DNA from: Vanilla planifolia
Taxonomy: Eukaryota > Streptophyta > Magnoliopsida > Asparagales > Orchidaceae
Direction of reading: 5' to 3'
Length of the DNA stretch: 64,000 nt
NCBI GenBank assembly: GCA_023846275.1
Contig: CM043870.1
Coordinates: 1,921,527 to 1,985,526 of the forward strand
Shown here piece by piece: positions 29,001 through 36,603 of this stretch (position 1 is the stretch's first letter; every line of letters starts with the position of its first letter). The translations under genes were made by a program, and so were the position numbers. The notes beneath the pieces are model-generated. The model worked only from the letters and a program-made list of their open reading frames with translations. It searched no databases and was not told the origin of the DNA.

Positions 29001-29502
29001 TACTAAAAACAAGACTAACAAGGTGATCTGTTGGATGCATCCAACAAGCACATAATTCTAGTGCATACATCTGAGGAACAAAACCCTCACACTTCAAAAT
29101 CATCAACGCTCTTTATTATATCTTCTTATCAAAATAACGTTTTAAGCTTTTGACTTGATAACACAGTATTAGACTACTAAAACAACGAAGAAGATAAAAT
29201 TGGAGAGGAAGCGCTGACTTGTCGGCAAGTAGCTGCGTGAAGCCCTGGGAGAGGAAATGGGCACAGTGCGGGAGCAAAAGGGCGTTGGGAGGATAAAGGA
29301 CGGTGCGGCGACATGATTCGAGGGCCGCGATTCGAGCCGAATCATTGATCCCTATTCCGGATGCCGCTGCCTCCGTCAAGGGCGGGGAGGGCGGCGCATC
29401 GGCGGCGTGCACGTCATTGGTGGCATTGGAGATGGATTGCGGTAAAGCCGCGGAGAGAAGCGCCGCCAGCTGCTGCTGCAGTTGATGTACGCGACTCTGC
29501 AT
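85..29502 (-). CDS. SMG1: SMG1, PI3K-related kinase of nonsense-mediated mRNA decay (3' end outside window)
   Basis: SMG1 phosphorylates the UPF1 helicase on stalled translation termination complexes and so starts NMD (family knowledge). I assembled eight coding exons by matching splice sites and phase: 29219-29502, 24000-28938, 23745-23933, 23509-23623, 14275-15322, 13439-13886, 3037-3090 and 85-2926. Together they are 9,919 nt, about 3,306 codons, and every junction keeps the frame. Domains in order are N-terminal HEAT-like helices, FAT, FRB, a PIKK kinase core (motifs GLGDRHLDN and HIDYNVCFDKG) and the long insertion typical of SMG1. Exon 8 ends at a strong donor (GCAC, then GTGAGT), so the remaining few hundred residues, including FATC, lie left of position 1. 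The family is usually about 3,500-3,800 aa, which fits. The DYNVC motif and the insertion after the kinase separate it from TOR, ATM and ATR. Confidence 0.95.
3480..4240 (+). repeat. LTR-like repeat, copy A (truncated)
   Basis: A pyrimidine-rich block and CATA/TATA simple repeats are followed by sequence that recurs near 11.5-12.1 kb and 21.7-22.1 kb. Shared landmarks include TATTTGTAT...ATGTTGA, GAGCTTGGGTCTAACT, GTTGTAATAGA and ATCTCTATACATATGAGACA. Only the first part of the longer copies is present. Divergence is high, so edges are approximate. Confidence 0.5.
4660..6050 (+). mobile_element. Ty3/gypsy relic, Tat-like lineage (RT, RNase H, second RNase H)
   Basis: Conceptual translation across many stops and frameshifts gives reverse-transcriptase segments (LLDAFSNYYQIKMA, IPFGLKNTKAT, EAYKDYLLIKSK), then the connection region (a 76-codon stretch at 5058-5288 with GIQANPYK), an RNase H block (YYISHTPKDAKLKYSPHKKL) and a second RNase-H-like block (FCDGA, NNQIEYEALIVGINF) near 5780-5950. 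A second, archaeal-type RNase H after the first is characteristic of the Tat lineage (established knowledge). The element is dead. Its gag, protease and integrase are not recognisable. Confidence 0.75.
6050..8580 (+). other. Unassigned intronic sequence between two gypsy relics
   Basis: No gene is seen. A somewhat GC-richer block (about 6680-7450) has short accidental open frames on both strands but no recognisable domain; it could be old gag or LTR sequence. The rest is AT-rich. I cannot classify it further. Confidence 0.5.
8552..8698 (+). repeat. 59-bp imperfect tandem duplication
   Basis: The segment ending ATAGCTACTATGAAGCTTCA occurs twice, about 59 bp apart, around TCATATCAAATAGCT (8611) and TCATATCGAATAGCT (8670). 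It lies just before the reverse transcriptase of the chromovirus-like relic. Confidence 0.7.
8690..10920 (+). mobile_element. Ty3/gypsy chromovirus-like relic (RT to integrase)
   Basis: Broken frames give RT landmarks in order (VQLKKLLERDVIKPNL, CINYRKLNKVTMK, YHYDYLVMPFKLANA, MDLMNQIL), then degraded RNase H, then integrase and C-terminal segments (RPNNL, KLNFVTIFQPQTNGE, WENYITLVELAK, MTPFKALYGKR). The plus-strand stretch at 10356-10553 is the best-preserved part. The order RT, RH, INT and the wording of these motifs match plant chromoviruses. Many stops and frameshifts show it is inactive. Confidence 0.8.
11330..13135 (+). repeat. LTR-like repeat, copy B
   Basis: About 1.8 kb of AT-rich sequence shares ordered landmarks with copy A and copy C: a CA-rich simple repeat, ATGTTGAATGTGATGGTC, TAGATTATCTTTT followed by TCCTATTATA, and a 3' ATATATA tract. 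Its place after the chromovirus integrase is where a 3' LTR would be, but copy A is shorter and lies before a different element, so the pairing is uncertain. Confidence 0.5.
13439..15322 (-). CDS. SMG1: SMG1 exons 5-6 (end of FRB, kinase catalytic core)
   Basis: Exon 5 (14275-15322) starts after acceptor ATCAG at codon GAT and encodes the rest of FRB (VHELWFQKEYGKQLKSAISS) followed by the kinase N-lobe. The glycine-rich, lysine-bearing segment is KKLVLLGSDGQKYTYLLKG, and the SMG1-typical YYSVTPISGQAGLIQWVE follows. Exon 6 (13439-13886) carries the catalytic loop GLGDRHLDN and the metal-binding HIDYNVCFDKG, then the activation segment with PFRLTQTIEAALGLTGVEGV. All residues expected for an active PIKK are present. 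The two exons are separated by a 388-bp intron (13887-14274). The exon 6 end, IRVPLQ, matches the usual end of the SMG1 kinase domain. Confidence 0.95.
13887..14274 (-). other. SMG1 intron 5 (388 bp)
   Basis: The donor is GGAG/GTAATT and the acceptor is TTTGCAG/ATTCTC. The sequence is AT-rich and I see nothing else in it. Confidence 0.85.
16300..18590 (+). mobile_element. RTE-clade LINE relic (endonuclease end and reverse transcriptase)
   Basis: Broken plus-strand frames give, in order: the end of the endonuclease (SQ-ID-like TQIDCSFTRKID, DYKNCKLYLKNVLTTQYG), RT segments (WRKLRQKKRFCKF, VINSTVMKNMYNKTCGCTQE, FLGFMRLHLKSLSF), and the C-terminal region FYKALLRSTILYGTKYW followed by MKLKHINEMRVIETMFLRK. 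That last block is the signature of plant RTE-type LINEs. Numerous stops mean it is inactive. Start and end are approximate; no clear 3' tail was found. Confidence 0.75.
19579..19672 (+). repeat. 47-bp tandem duplication
   Basis: The block beginning ATAAGACAGTAAGAACTAG is present twice head to tail with a 47-bp period and about two mismatches, so it is a recent local duplication inside an SMG1 intron. Confidence 0.9.
21650..23095 (+). repeat. LTR-like repeat, copy C
   Basis: This copy shares GAGCTCGGGTCCAACTCA and GTTGTAATAGATTAGA with copy A, and TGTTGAATGTGATGGTCGA and AATAGATTATCTTTTGGAA with copy B. No internal polyprotein is seen beside it, so it may be a solo LTR or part of a nonautonomous element. 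Confidence 0.5.
23003..23032. repeat. (TA)15 microsatellite
   Basis: A perfect TA dinucleotide run lies at the end of LTR-like copy C, inside an SMG1 intron. Confidence 0.95.
23509..28938 (-). CDS. SMG1: SMG1 exons 2-4 (HEAT repeats, FAT domain, start of FRB)
   Basis: Exon 2 (24000-28938, 4,939 nt) is a single very long exon covering about residues 95-1741. It holds the helical solenoid and most of the FAT domain; the conserved segment around IWWLLRQRRVWLFGHAAHG lies near its end. Exon 3 (23745-23933, 63 codons) begins EITPQLFAQL and exon 4 (23509-23623) begins NNLDPKLIQEVRLVINELDR, the start of the FRB region with the helix RISVLWEEQWL. Splice sites read CTGGCAG then GTATGC, TTTATGCAG then GAAATC, TATTTG then GTAAAC, TAATGCAG then AATAAC, and ACATACAG then GTGCGC. 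The exon 2/3 intron is only 66 nt and free of stops, so the open frame runs through it. Confidence 0.9.
23934..23999 (-). other. 66-nt stop-free SMG1 intron (in-frame)
   Basis: On the minus strand the donor is CAG/GTATGC and the acceptor is TTTATGCAG/GAAATC. The segment is AT-rich, exactly 22 codons long and contains no stop. The encoded residues (VCMLSVDYLIFLLFDNFIIF and two more) are hydrophobic and break a conserved SMG1 segment (PLPWQ joined to EITPQLFAQL), so I read it as an intron rather than coding sequence. Confidence 0.85.
28939..29218 (-). other. SMG1 intron 1 (280 bp)
   Basis: The weak donor is AA/GTCAGC and the good acceptor is AATTTGCAG/GTCTTACG. Removing it joins residues LLADK and SYGVRHA in frame. 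Confidence 0.8.
29219..29502 (-). CDS. SMG1: SMG1 exon 1 (N-terminus)
   Basis: The exon encodes about 94 residues: a Gln- and Ala-rich start (MQSRVHQLQQQLAALLSAAL), a low-complexity Pro/Ala stretch, then the first helices. Its end (QGFTQLLADK) joins exon 2 (SYGVRHAAAVAYGSLC) into a continuous HEAT-like helix pair. The start ATG at 29502 is the first in this frame; an in-frame stop lies about 80 nt upstream with no ATG between. The donor is AA then GTCAGC, which is weak. If the intron were retained, the frame would continue 34 codons to a stop at 29116. GC content is clearly higher than in the rest of the gene, as is common for plant first exons. Confidence 0.85.
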
Positions 29503-29510
29503 TATGCCAT
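29502..29510 (-). promoter_or_regulatory. Two-codon uORF overlapping the SMG1 start codon
   Basis: On the minus strand the sequence reads CGCAATGGCATAATGCAG. The first ATG (29510-29508) encodes Met-Ala and stops at TAA (29504-29502), which shares its last A with the SMG1 ATG (29502-29500). The upstream ATG has G at -3 and G at +4 (GCAATGGC, close to the plant optimum). The main ATG has A at -3 but C at +4. Effects on translation are inferred, and depend on transcription starting upstream of 29510. Confidence 0.6.
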
Positions 29511-29573
29511 TGCGGGTCCTTAGTGAAGAATCACCCAGCAGAGCAAGAACGATCAGCTCTTCGACTTCAACGG

Positions 29574-29586
29574 AATTTTATTTATA
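29574..29586 (-). promoter_or_regulatory. Candidate TATA box of SMG1
   Basis: The minus strand reads TATAAATAAAATT about 75-85 nt upstream of the SMG1 start. Normal TATA spacing would put transcription start near 29550 and give a leader of roughly 50 nt that includes the uORF. The surrounding DNA is AT-rich, so a chance match is possible. Confidence 0.45.
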
Positions 29587-29599
29587 CTTTTTTTTAATA

Positions 29600-32157
29600 T
29601 AACCAAAGGCAAATAAAACCTAGAGAGATGCTTCTATGTCTATCACAAATATTGCTCTTAGGAAATTTTATAGAAAAATATAAAATTTGTGTTAGTTTTT
29701 TTTTTAAGAAAATGTTATTTGACATGCTCAATAAATATAGAATATTTTTTATCTATTTCATTAAATTAAAAATCTTATAATATATTATTTGTTATTTAAA
29801 AATTAAGATAACAAATAATAAGACCAAAATTATGAAATATTTGTATATAATTCATTTTTAGGATGTCTATTATTATAAGGTTAGTAAATATATATGTCTA
29901 ACATATCAATTTAAATATAATGAAAGCATTTAGAGATCAATCTATTTAGAAGTTTTTTTTTTGAAATTATCAAACCTTTTAGAATTAATGGTTTATCAAT
30001 GGTACGATTAACTTTCTACGTCAACAATTTTTTCACAACTTCACTAAAAGCTTTCATTATAATAGTCTGATTAATAGCAATTTAACTCTTATTTTTTTCT
30101 CTATCTCTCTCTCTTTCTCTTTTCATATTTTTTTGTCTTTTATTTATTATTATTAATAATATTTTTTTTTTTTATTAACAAATACAATGGACAACTCTTT
30201 AATGCAAGTTGTGCTGATCTCTTCTCTTCAACAATCTTGAGACGTATTTAATTTTATTAATCTCGTAAAATGAAGAGTGACAAATATTACTCTGAAAAAG
30301 GAACTCATGTTAAATATTTCGAGGTCACCTATCACATTACAGAGCCATTACTTTTTGGTGTCTTACATGTTGTTGAACCAATACCTTCTAATGTTGTAGC
30401 TAATGAGCTTTCAAATAATATACCCAAGTCAATTTTCTTGTTCTTAAACAAACTAAAATCACAATAATCTAAGATATTCTTTAAATTTGATGTTTTTTAT
30501 ATTATTTGTGACATGATGAATACTTAGCTTCAAAGATTTTTTATTTAGCTGAATTTTTACTTAACTTACATCATTCTAAAATTGAAAAAAGGTTCCACAT
30601 AACCTTATTGAAGAATTATTGATCAAAGTTTCACTTAATCATAACTACAGTCCTATATCTATTATCTTTCTAACTAAATCCTCTGCTTTGAACTTGTATG
30701 TAGTTTTGAGTATGCTCTCAACATAACTAGAGGTTCACCCTCTCAATTGTCCCTACAAGCCACCTAAATTGATTTTATTATTGATTTCATTGACACTAGG
30801 CTTCATCATCTATAAAAACTACACTTCTAAATACATGTGCTACTTTGCCTCTATCAAATGGGGAGCTAATCAAATCTAACCATACCTAGAGTTCAAGTAC
30901 ATAAGTATTGAATAAAAAAGACACATTAAAATAAACTTTGCCTACTTTATAGGTCATAATAATGGGTATATTACATGAAAAATCCTACCTCACTTTTCTA
31001 CTTTCTAGATTTATAGAGTTTATTTTCTTCGTATACTCATCTAGCCTAACAGAGAGCCCAAATATTATTTATTTAATTAGTTATCATTATTAAAAGTTAA
31101 ACCACTATTTGAATCTTTCACATGTCTTGAAACTATTTGTCTACATTTTTCTCTATAATATGACTCTCATGATGCAAACTTTAAGATATTAAGTTATTAA
31201 TATAGTTCTCTATTGTGTTTTACAAATTGGAAATAATTATGTTTTAGGTAAAAAAAAATATCATGAGTTCATTTAAATAAACTTTTTTGTGAACTAAATG
31301 GGTTTAGTCAACAAAACATTTTGTTTGACACATACCTTATGTTGCATAGAGAATATATCTATTTATCCAACAAGTATCTTACATGGTTTCCTTTGGAGCA
31401 AGCTCTCTACTCACAACCAAAGCACACTTTACATTCCAAGAGTCATACATCACATCATTTTCATTTTGCAAGTATCAACTTCACATCCTTATGAATTTAA
31501 CATTTTAAGTGCTAATTTGTCTACTTAGTGCTTTGCCCTTTGTTCCTCATGGCCTTTAATTATAATAGTTCGATCATATTTACGATGAATGAAAAAGCAT
31601 GCTTAAGCTTAGGCTTCTTTTATTGGTGAGTTTTCAAGAACTTTACTCGAGAAATGCCAAAGATTAGTAGTCAAATAGTCTATTAAACACACATCTCTCT
31701 TTTCATCAATGGTTCTAATGCCTTTAACATTTATATGCATGAGATCAAACAAATAAGTGATTTCTAAGAAATTTTATAAACGAGAAATCCCTTGTGTCAA
31801 AATAAGCTCCATGATTGCAATAGTTATGATGATTTACCATTCAAATGCTAAGTCATAGTAAGTATACTATGTAAACAGATCTATATAACATAATGCAATC
31901 AAAGTAGATATATGTTCACATATGATACTAAAAAACTTGGTTTCCTTTCCTAATGTAATATATCCCAATTGCATGTCATAGTCTCCTTTGTTGCCATCCA
32001 TAACTTCATCTTTGGATTGAATGAGCCTTTTTTTAGTGTTAAGAGGAGCCAAATGACATAAAAATCTTAGCAGATTGCAGAAAGAAAGAAGGTTAATCAA
32101 GTTAAACAAATGTAAAGAAGGTATGGATGACACACTCTGAACAATATATCAACTTCC
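29600..32157. other. Intergenic, SMG1 promoter side to the G3P permease 3' end
   Basis: AT-rich sequence with no supported gene. A weak resemblance to a Ty3/gypsy integrase C-terminus (ELLIKVSLNHNYS, then a frame with NITRGSP) occurs near 30600-30760 on the plus strand. I regard it as possible only. Short open frames at 30270-30467 and 31298-31528 show no known domain. Confidence 0.5.
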
Positions 32158-32163
32158 TTTATT
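32158..32163 (-). terminator. Poly(A) signal of the G3P permease gene
   Basis: AATAAA on the minus strand, about 220 nt after the stop codon at 32382-32384 and in a normal position for a plant 3' UTR. Confidence 0.55.
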
Positions 32164-32381
32164 CAAAATCTCATGGTTTACAAAGCATATACACAACACA
32201 TAAGTCCTGGAGAACCAGCTCAACACCCTCAAAGCAAAAACAAAGGAAAGAAAGAACATAAAACTGCAGATTTGATGCATAGCATTCATGCATCTCCCCT
32301 GACTGTATCACTCAAATCTAATTCCATGCTTTGTATCATCATGAATGAAACAATTCTCCGCAGTTCAACCATGACCCAACC

Positions 32382-35300
32382 TTAAGCTACACACAGAGTT
32401 CCCTCCCCTGTGGATAACCTCCTTGCCCTGATCTTTGCTGCAACCTCTCCCACCACAAGCTGCGTCAACAACAGCCCAGCCACCAGAGCCGCAACCATCA
32501 GCATGCTGAACACCGCACCCCAGCTCCACGACGACAGATACCCCGTGAGGAGCGGTCCAATGGCTGCGCCGGCTGAACCGGTCCCGTCGATGATTGCAGT
32601 AACGGTGGCTAAGGCCCGGGAGTTCCCCTTCAGCGAGCCGTGGGTGCCAAGGTCAGCAGAGACCGCGGTTGTGATGAGAGCATAAGGGCCATTCACAAAC
32701 AAACCGGCAATGAGCATGAGGATGGCATTACAGGGAAGGGAAATGCTCCCATATGCACGGTAAATGTAGAGGGCTGGAATGGCACAGTACATGAAACTAG
32801 CTGCGGTGGTCGCCCGTGCATTGAGGTGGTCGGAGATGTGGCCTGCTAAGATGCCACCAATGATCCCACCAACATCAAACAATGTCGATAAGGTTCCAGC
32901 CGTCGAATCAGAAAGATACTCACCTCCAATAGCTGCAACAAATGGAAGTTGGATTGGATGAATCAATGAGAAAAGAAGATGACATCTCATTTTTGCATTA
33001 ACACACTATATTACAATTTGCAAATTGAGTTTCAAATCCAATTTCAAAAGAAAAAACACCTTTCTCATACTTCAATTTTCTATGAGTTTGATATGGAACA
33101 TGCACATATTACTTTACTTATCATGAAATGCATCTCAGTTAACAAACATTCGTCAATACAAGTAAATGTTTGTGAACTGAGATGCATTACATCTATCGAA
33201 ATTTCAAGCCAACATAGAAAAGAATTGTAGATCATTACAAGCAAGGCCACACCATGTTGTTCCTTTGCATTAGCATACTTCTACTATCTTCTATCAAAAT
33301 TTCATCACTTTTCTCATGCTTCAATTTTCTATTAGTTTGATATGAAACATGCACATATTACTTTGGTTATTAGTTGCACCATTTCTTTCTTTCAAATGCC
33401 ATGATGAACAGCCCATTTTAGTTTGCATTATTTATCATATAATACATTTCACGGTTCACATACTGTAACTAAAAGTTTTGGTGTCACATATCTATTATAT
33501 TCAAGGCAACTTGTTGTGTACCATAGTTGTTCAAATGATTCAATATTTCATTCTAATTGAACAAGTGAATCAGTGGGACAACAACATTATAAACCCTGCA
33601 AGGCATTTTTATGCATCTTTAGCACTGTGTGCCTGCTATCATTATTGTGTCAATATTTTTAAACAGTTAAATCTGTTTTGGTGCAAAATCTAGTAAGCTA
33701 CTCACCCATCATCAGCATATCAAGCTGCTCTATATTCCTTCAATAGATTTCTTCACCTCTTCCAAACAACAGAAATGAATAGAGAAATGCGATGGCTGAT
33801 GTTTTTCCAAATCAAACTCATCAGTGTTAATCTCTATTGTCATTACTACAATTTTCTCTGAAAAATTCCAACACATCCACAACCATAGAAGCAACATTCC
33901 AAGAGCCCTCGAACATTACAAAATGATCTATAAGTTTTCCAATAATAGATTGAGGAGGAATATTGGCATCAATTTTTTTTCATTTCATTGACTCAATCTA
34001 ACATCTAAGTGAAGAGGGTAGCATGACTTTGAAAATGTGTGTTGAAGATGAAGATTAGTTTAGGTTCATCTTGCAAGGGTGGAAGCATGGAGAAATTACA
34101 AGAAACAACAAAAAAAATAAAAAAAGAATTGCTCACACCCTAGTTATCCATCTTCAAGAATTCTACCATTCTTCAAATACAAAAAGAGAATCAAAGGAAC
34201 TATGAGGCTCAATGAGAACTCCCAAATTTACATTTGTATCAAGTTTAATTAAAATAACCTTGTGAACAATATTTATTGATTCCCAAAATCCAAGATATGC
34301 TCAAAATAAAAGTGCATAAATATTACTAATATATAATAAAAACATATTTAAAGCTAATAATTAATTAGAAAAAAAACCATGTTGTTCCACATGATATAGA
34401 TAATGTTTTTTAAAATGTTGAGTCTATTATAGCTTTATTTTGTTTTACATCTTACAAATACATGTCAATGTAACCCTAGGTATGACAAAAGCTACCAACC
34501 AAATGGTGCAAAGTATGAAGTCCTAAAAGTAGCTTTTACATGTTATGATATCATTTATTATAGAACACAACACCATTATTCAATAAATTATTATGATTAT
34601 ACTGAATATATGAATACATACATATTACATTATGACACAATGGTATCTCATATATATCAAAAGATAGGATACAAATACAATAAAATACAATGAAAAAATA
34701 TAATAAATTATAATTTTATGAAATACAAAATGCATTCTATAAGCCAATATTGTTAAAATCAAGTCACCCTCAACAAAAATATTATTCAAAATTCAAGCAA
34801 TAAAGAATCATGAAAACAATTTATTAGTAAGGAAAACAGGATTCATAATTTGTATCCAAAATATAAAAGATGCCAATAGTGAAAATAAATATAAAAATTC
34901 ATGGATCACAAGATAACATTCATCATGAGTATATAAGAAATCAATAAGTGTATTAGTTTGATTATGACAAATTATGACCAAAACTTTTACCCAAATCTAC
35001 TATGCATGTTTTCATAAAAATAGATATGATCTAAATCACTATAAGAACAAAAACTAAAAGCGCATATAATTTTAGGTTCCAAATAGACACCTCTACTTTT
35101 CTTATGCATTAAATTATAATTTGTTTGAAATATAGAGTAACATAAGAAGATCAAGTGAGAAAAGTTGTTAGAACAAAAAATGAAGTACTCTAAATTATAT
35201 CCTATTTTGTATAACTTTTTTGGGTTCATTCAGTTCTCAAGTATCCAAAGTTAAACAACTAAAAATAGATTAGAATAACTAAGCTCTTCATCATTGTCTA

Positions 35301-36568
35301 CTTCATGTTCTTCGTTGTATCAGGGCGCATTGATGATCTTTTTTTTTTCAATGTGATATATCAACTGAAGTATAAACTAAATATCGAACAAATGTTTGAG
35401 AGTATTGACATCAATACATATTTGAAAGAAATTAATAGGACTTCAAAAAAATGGTACTAAGCTCCAACATTGTTCGACATGCACTTAATCCATAGTCATG
35501 AAGCAACTCAATTTTCAAGCAAACTCAAGATTGTTCAAAAGTAATAAGAAAAAAAATCATGGTCAATCAAACTGAAGCAGTAAATGTACCTGTGTGACTA
35601 ATGTAGAATGGAAGCCAGTAGAGAAAAGTATAAGCAACCAGTTTTGAGAAGAAAAGACAAAATGCAAATGGAGTAACCCCGGGAATCCTCCAAGCCTCAA
35701 TAAATCCCACAGCTTGACCCCTAATCTCCTCTCGTCTTTCTAAAAGAGGCTCCTCACTTCCATTCTTAGAGTTCAGCAATACCTCATTTTTATCTATTCC
35801 AACTTCCTCTGGGCTCACAGGCAAGAAAAGCAATACACTCAGGCCAATGACTGAAATAAGAAGGCCAGGAACAACAAAAGACCAACCCCAACCATAACCC
35901 AACAAAGCTGAAGCAATAAGTGAGCCAGAGATATTCCCAATTGAAGTGTGCGCATTCCAGACTCCCATTATCAAACCCCTTTTTCTCTTCCCAAACCAGT
36001 TACCAACAACAGCCACAACTGAAGGCCATCCAGTAGACTGAAACAAACCTGCAATCATCTGAACTACCAAGTAGTAACCAAAGCTATGAATATTTAACCA
36101 GTAACCAACGCCAAAGAGGGCAGTGAACAAACCACTCCCAATCATTCCTATAGTTAGAAGCAGTCGTAAATTCAAACGATCACCTAAATGTCCAGCAAAA
36201 TACATGCCAAATGAGTAGAATGACAGGAAAGCAACATCGATTATTCCAAGCATTTCTGTACCATTTGGACCATTGAATGGGGCCCAACCACTCCCCTGAT
36301 GTGCTTTCTCTTGTTGACTATACAATAATTTGAACCATGGCCATGGTGAAAAGCTCAAGTTCGGTTCCTTGGGATCAAGATCACTTTTGACAATACTTGT
36401 TGTCTTTCTAGTGGCATGGTAACTGGCATATGAGAAAAATGTTAGAAGTAGAACATGTGTTTGGTAGGTTCCGAGATTGAATGCAGCCGTCCTGAAGTAC
36501 TCCAAAAAACAGAGGCCAATGGGCTTTGAACATATTGGTTGGGTTCGCGGACCGCTTGGCTGACACAT
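32382..36568 (-). CDS. Putative glycerol-3-phosphate permease (SLC37-like, major facilitator superfamily)
   Basis: Two coding exons, 35590-36568 (979 nt) and 32382-32932 (551 nt), join in phase 1 across donor ACACAG/GTACAT and acceptor GTTGCAG/CTATTG, giving 509 aa. The protein has about 12 hydrophobic segments. [11 protein letters not shown] precedes the first, [12 protein letters not shown] follows it, the MFS loop motif is [10 protein letters not shown], and the second half repeats it as [10 protein letters not shown]. The segments [32 protein letters not shown] and [20 protein letters not shown] are typical of plant G3Pp proteins. These are membrane antiporter-like carriers of glycerol-3-phosphate or other sugar phosphates; several family members respond to phosphate starvation (family knowledge). 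Which paralogue this is, and its membrane, cannot be told. The start ATG at 36568 follows stops in the upstream leader. Confidence 0.92.
32933..35589 (-). other. 2.7-kb intron of the G3P permease gene
   Basis: AT-rich. A repeated block near 33057-33122 recurs at 33302-33370 (CTTCAATTTTCTAT, TTTGATATGRAACATGCACA), with a short hairpin between. No gene is seen in it. Confidence 0.8.
33127..33188. repeat. Short hairpin: 24-bp inverted repeat with 14-nt loop
   Basis: The left arm 33127-33150 (AATGCATCTCAGTTAACAAA and so on) pairs with 33165-33188 at 23 of 24 positions. It lies between the two direct-repeat copies in the permease intron and could be the end of a small MITE-like element. Confidence 0.8.
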
Positions 36569-36603
36569 GAAGTTTGTCTAGCGTAGTGCAAGGAAGAGTT
36601 ACT
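36569..36603 (-). promoter_or_regulatory. 5' leader of the G3P permease with a likely splice acceptor
   Basis: The minus strand reads CTATTTCAG/TAACTC about 35 nt before the ATG, a good acceptor, and there is no ATG between. This suggests an intron in the 5' UTR with a non-coding first exon further upstream, as many plant transporter genes have. Confidence 0.45.
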
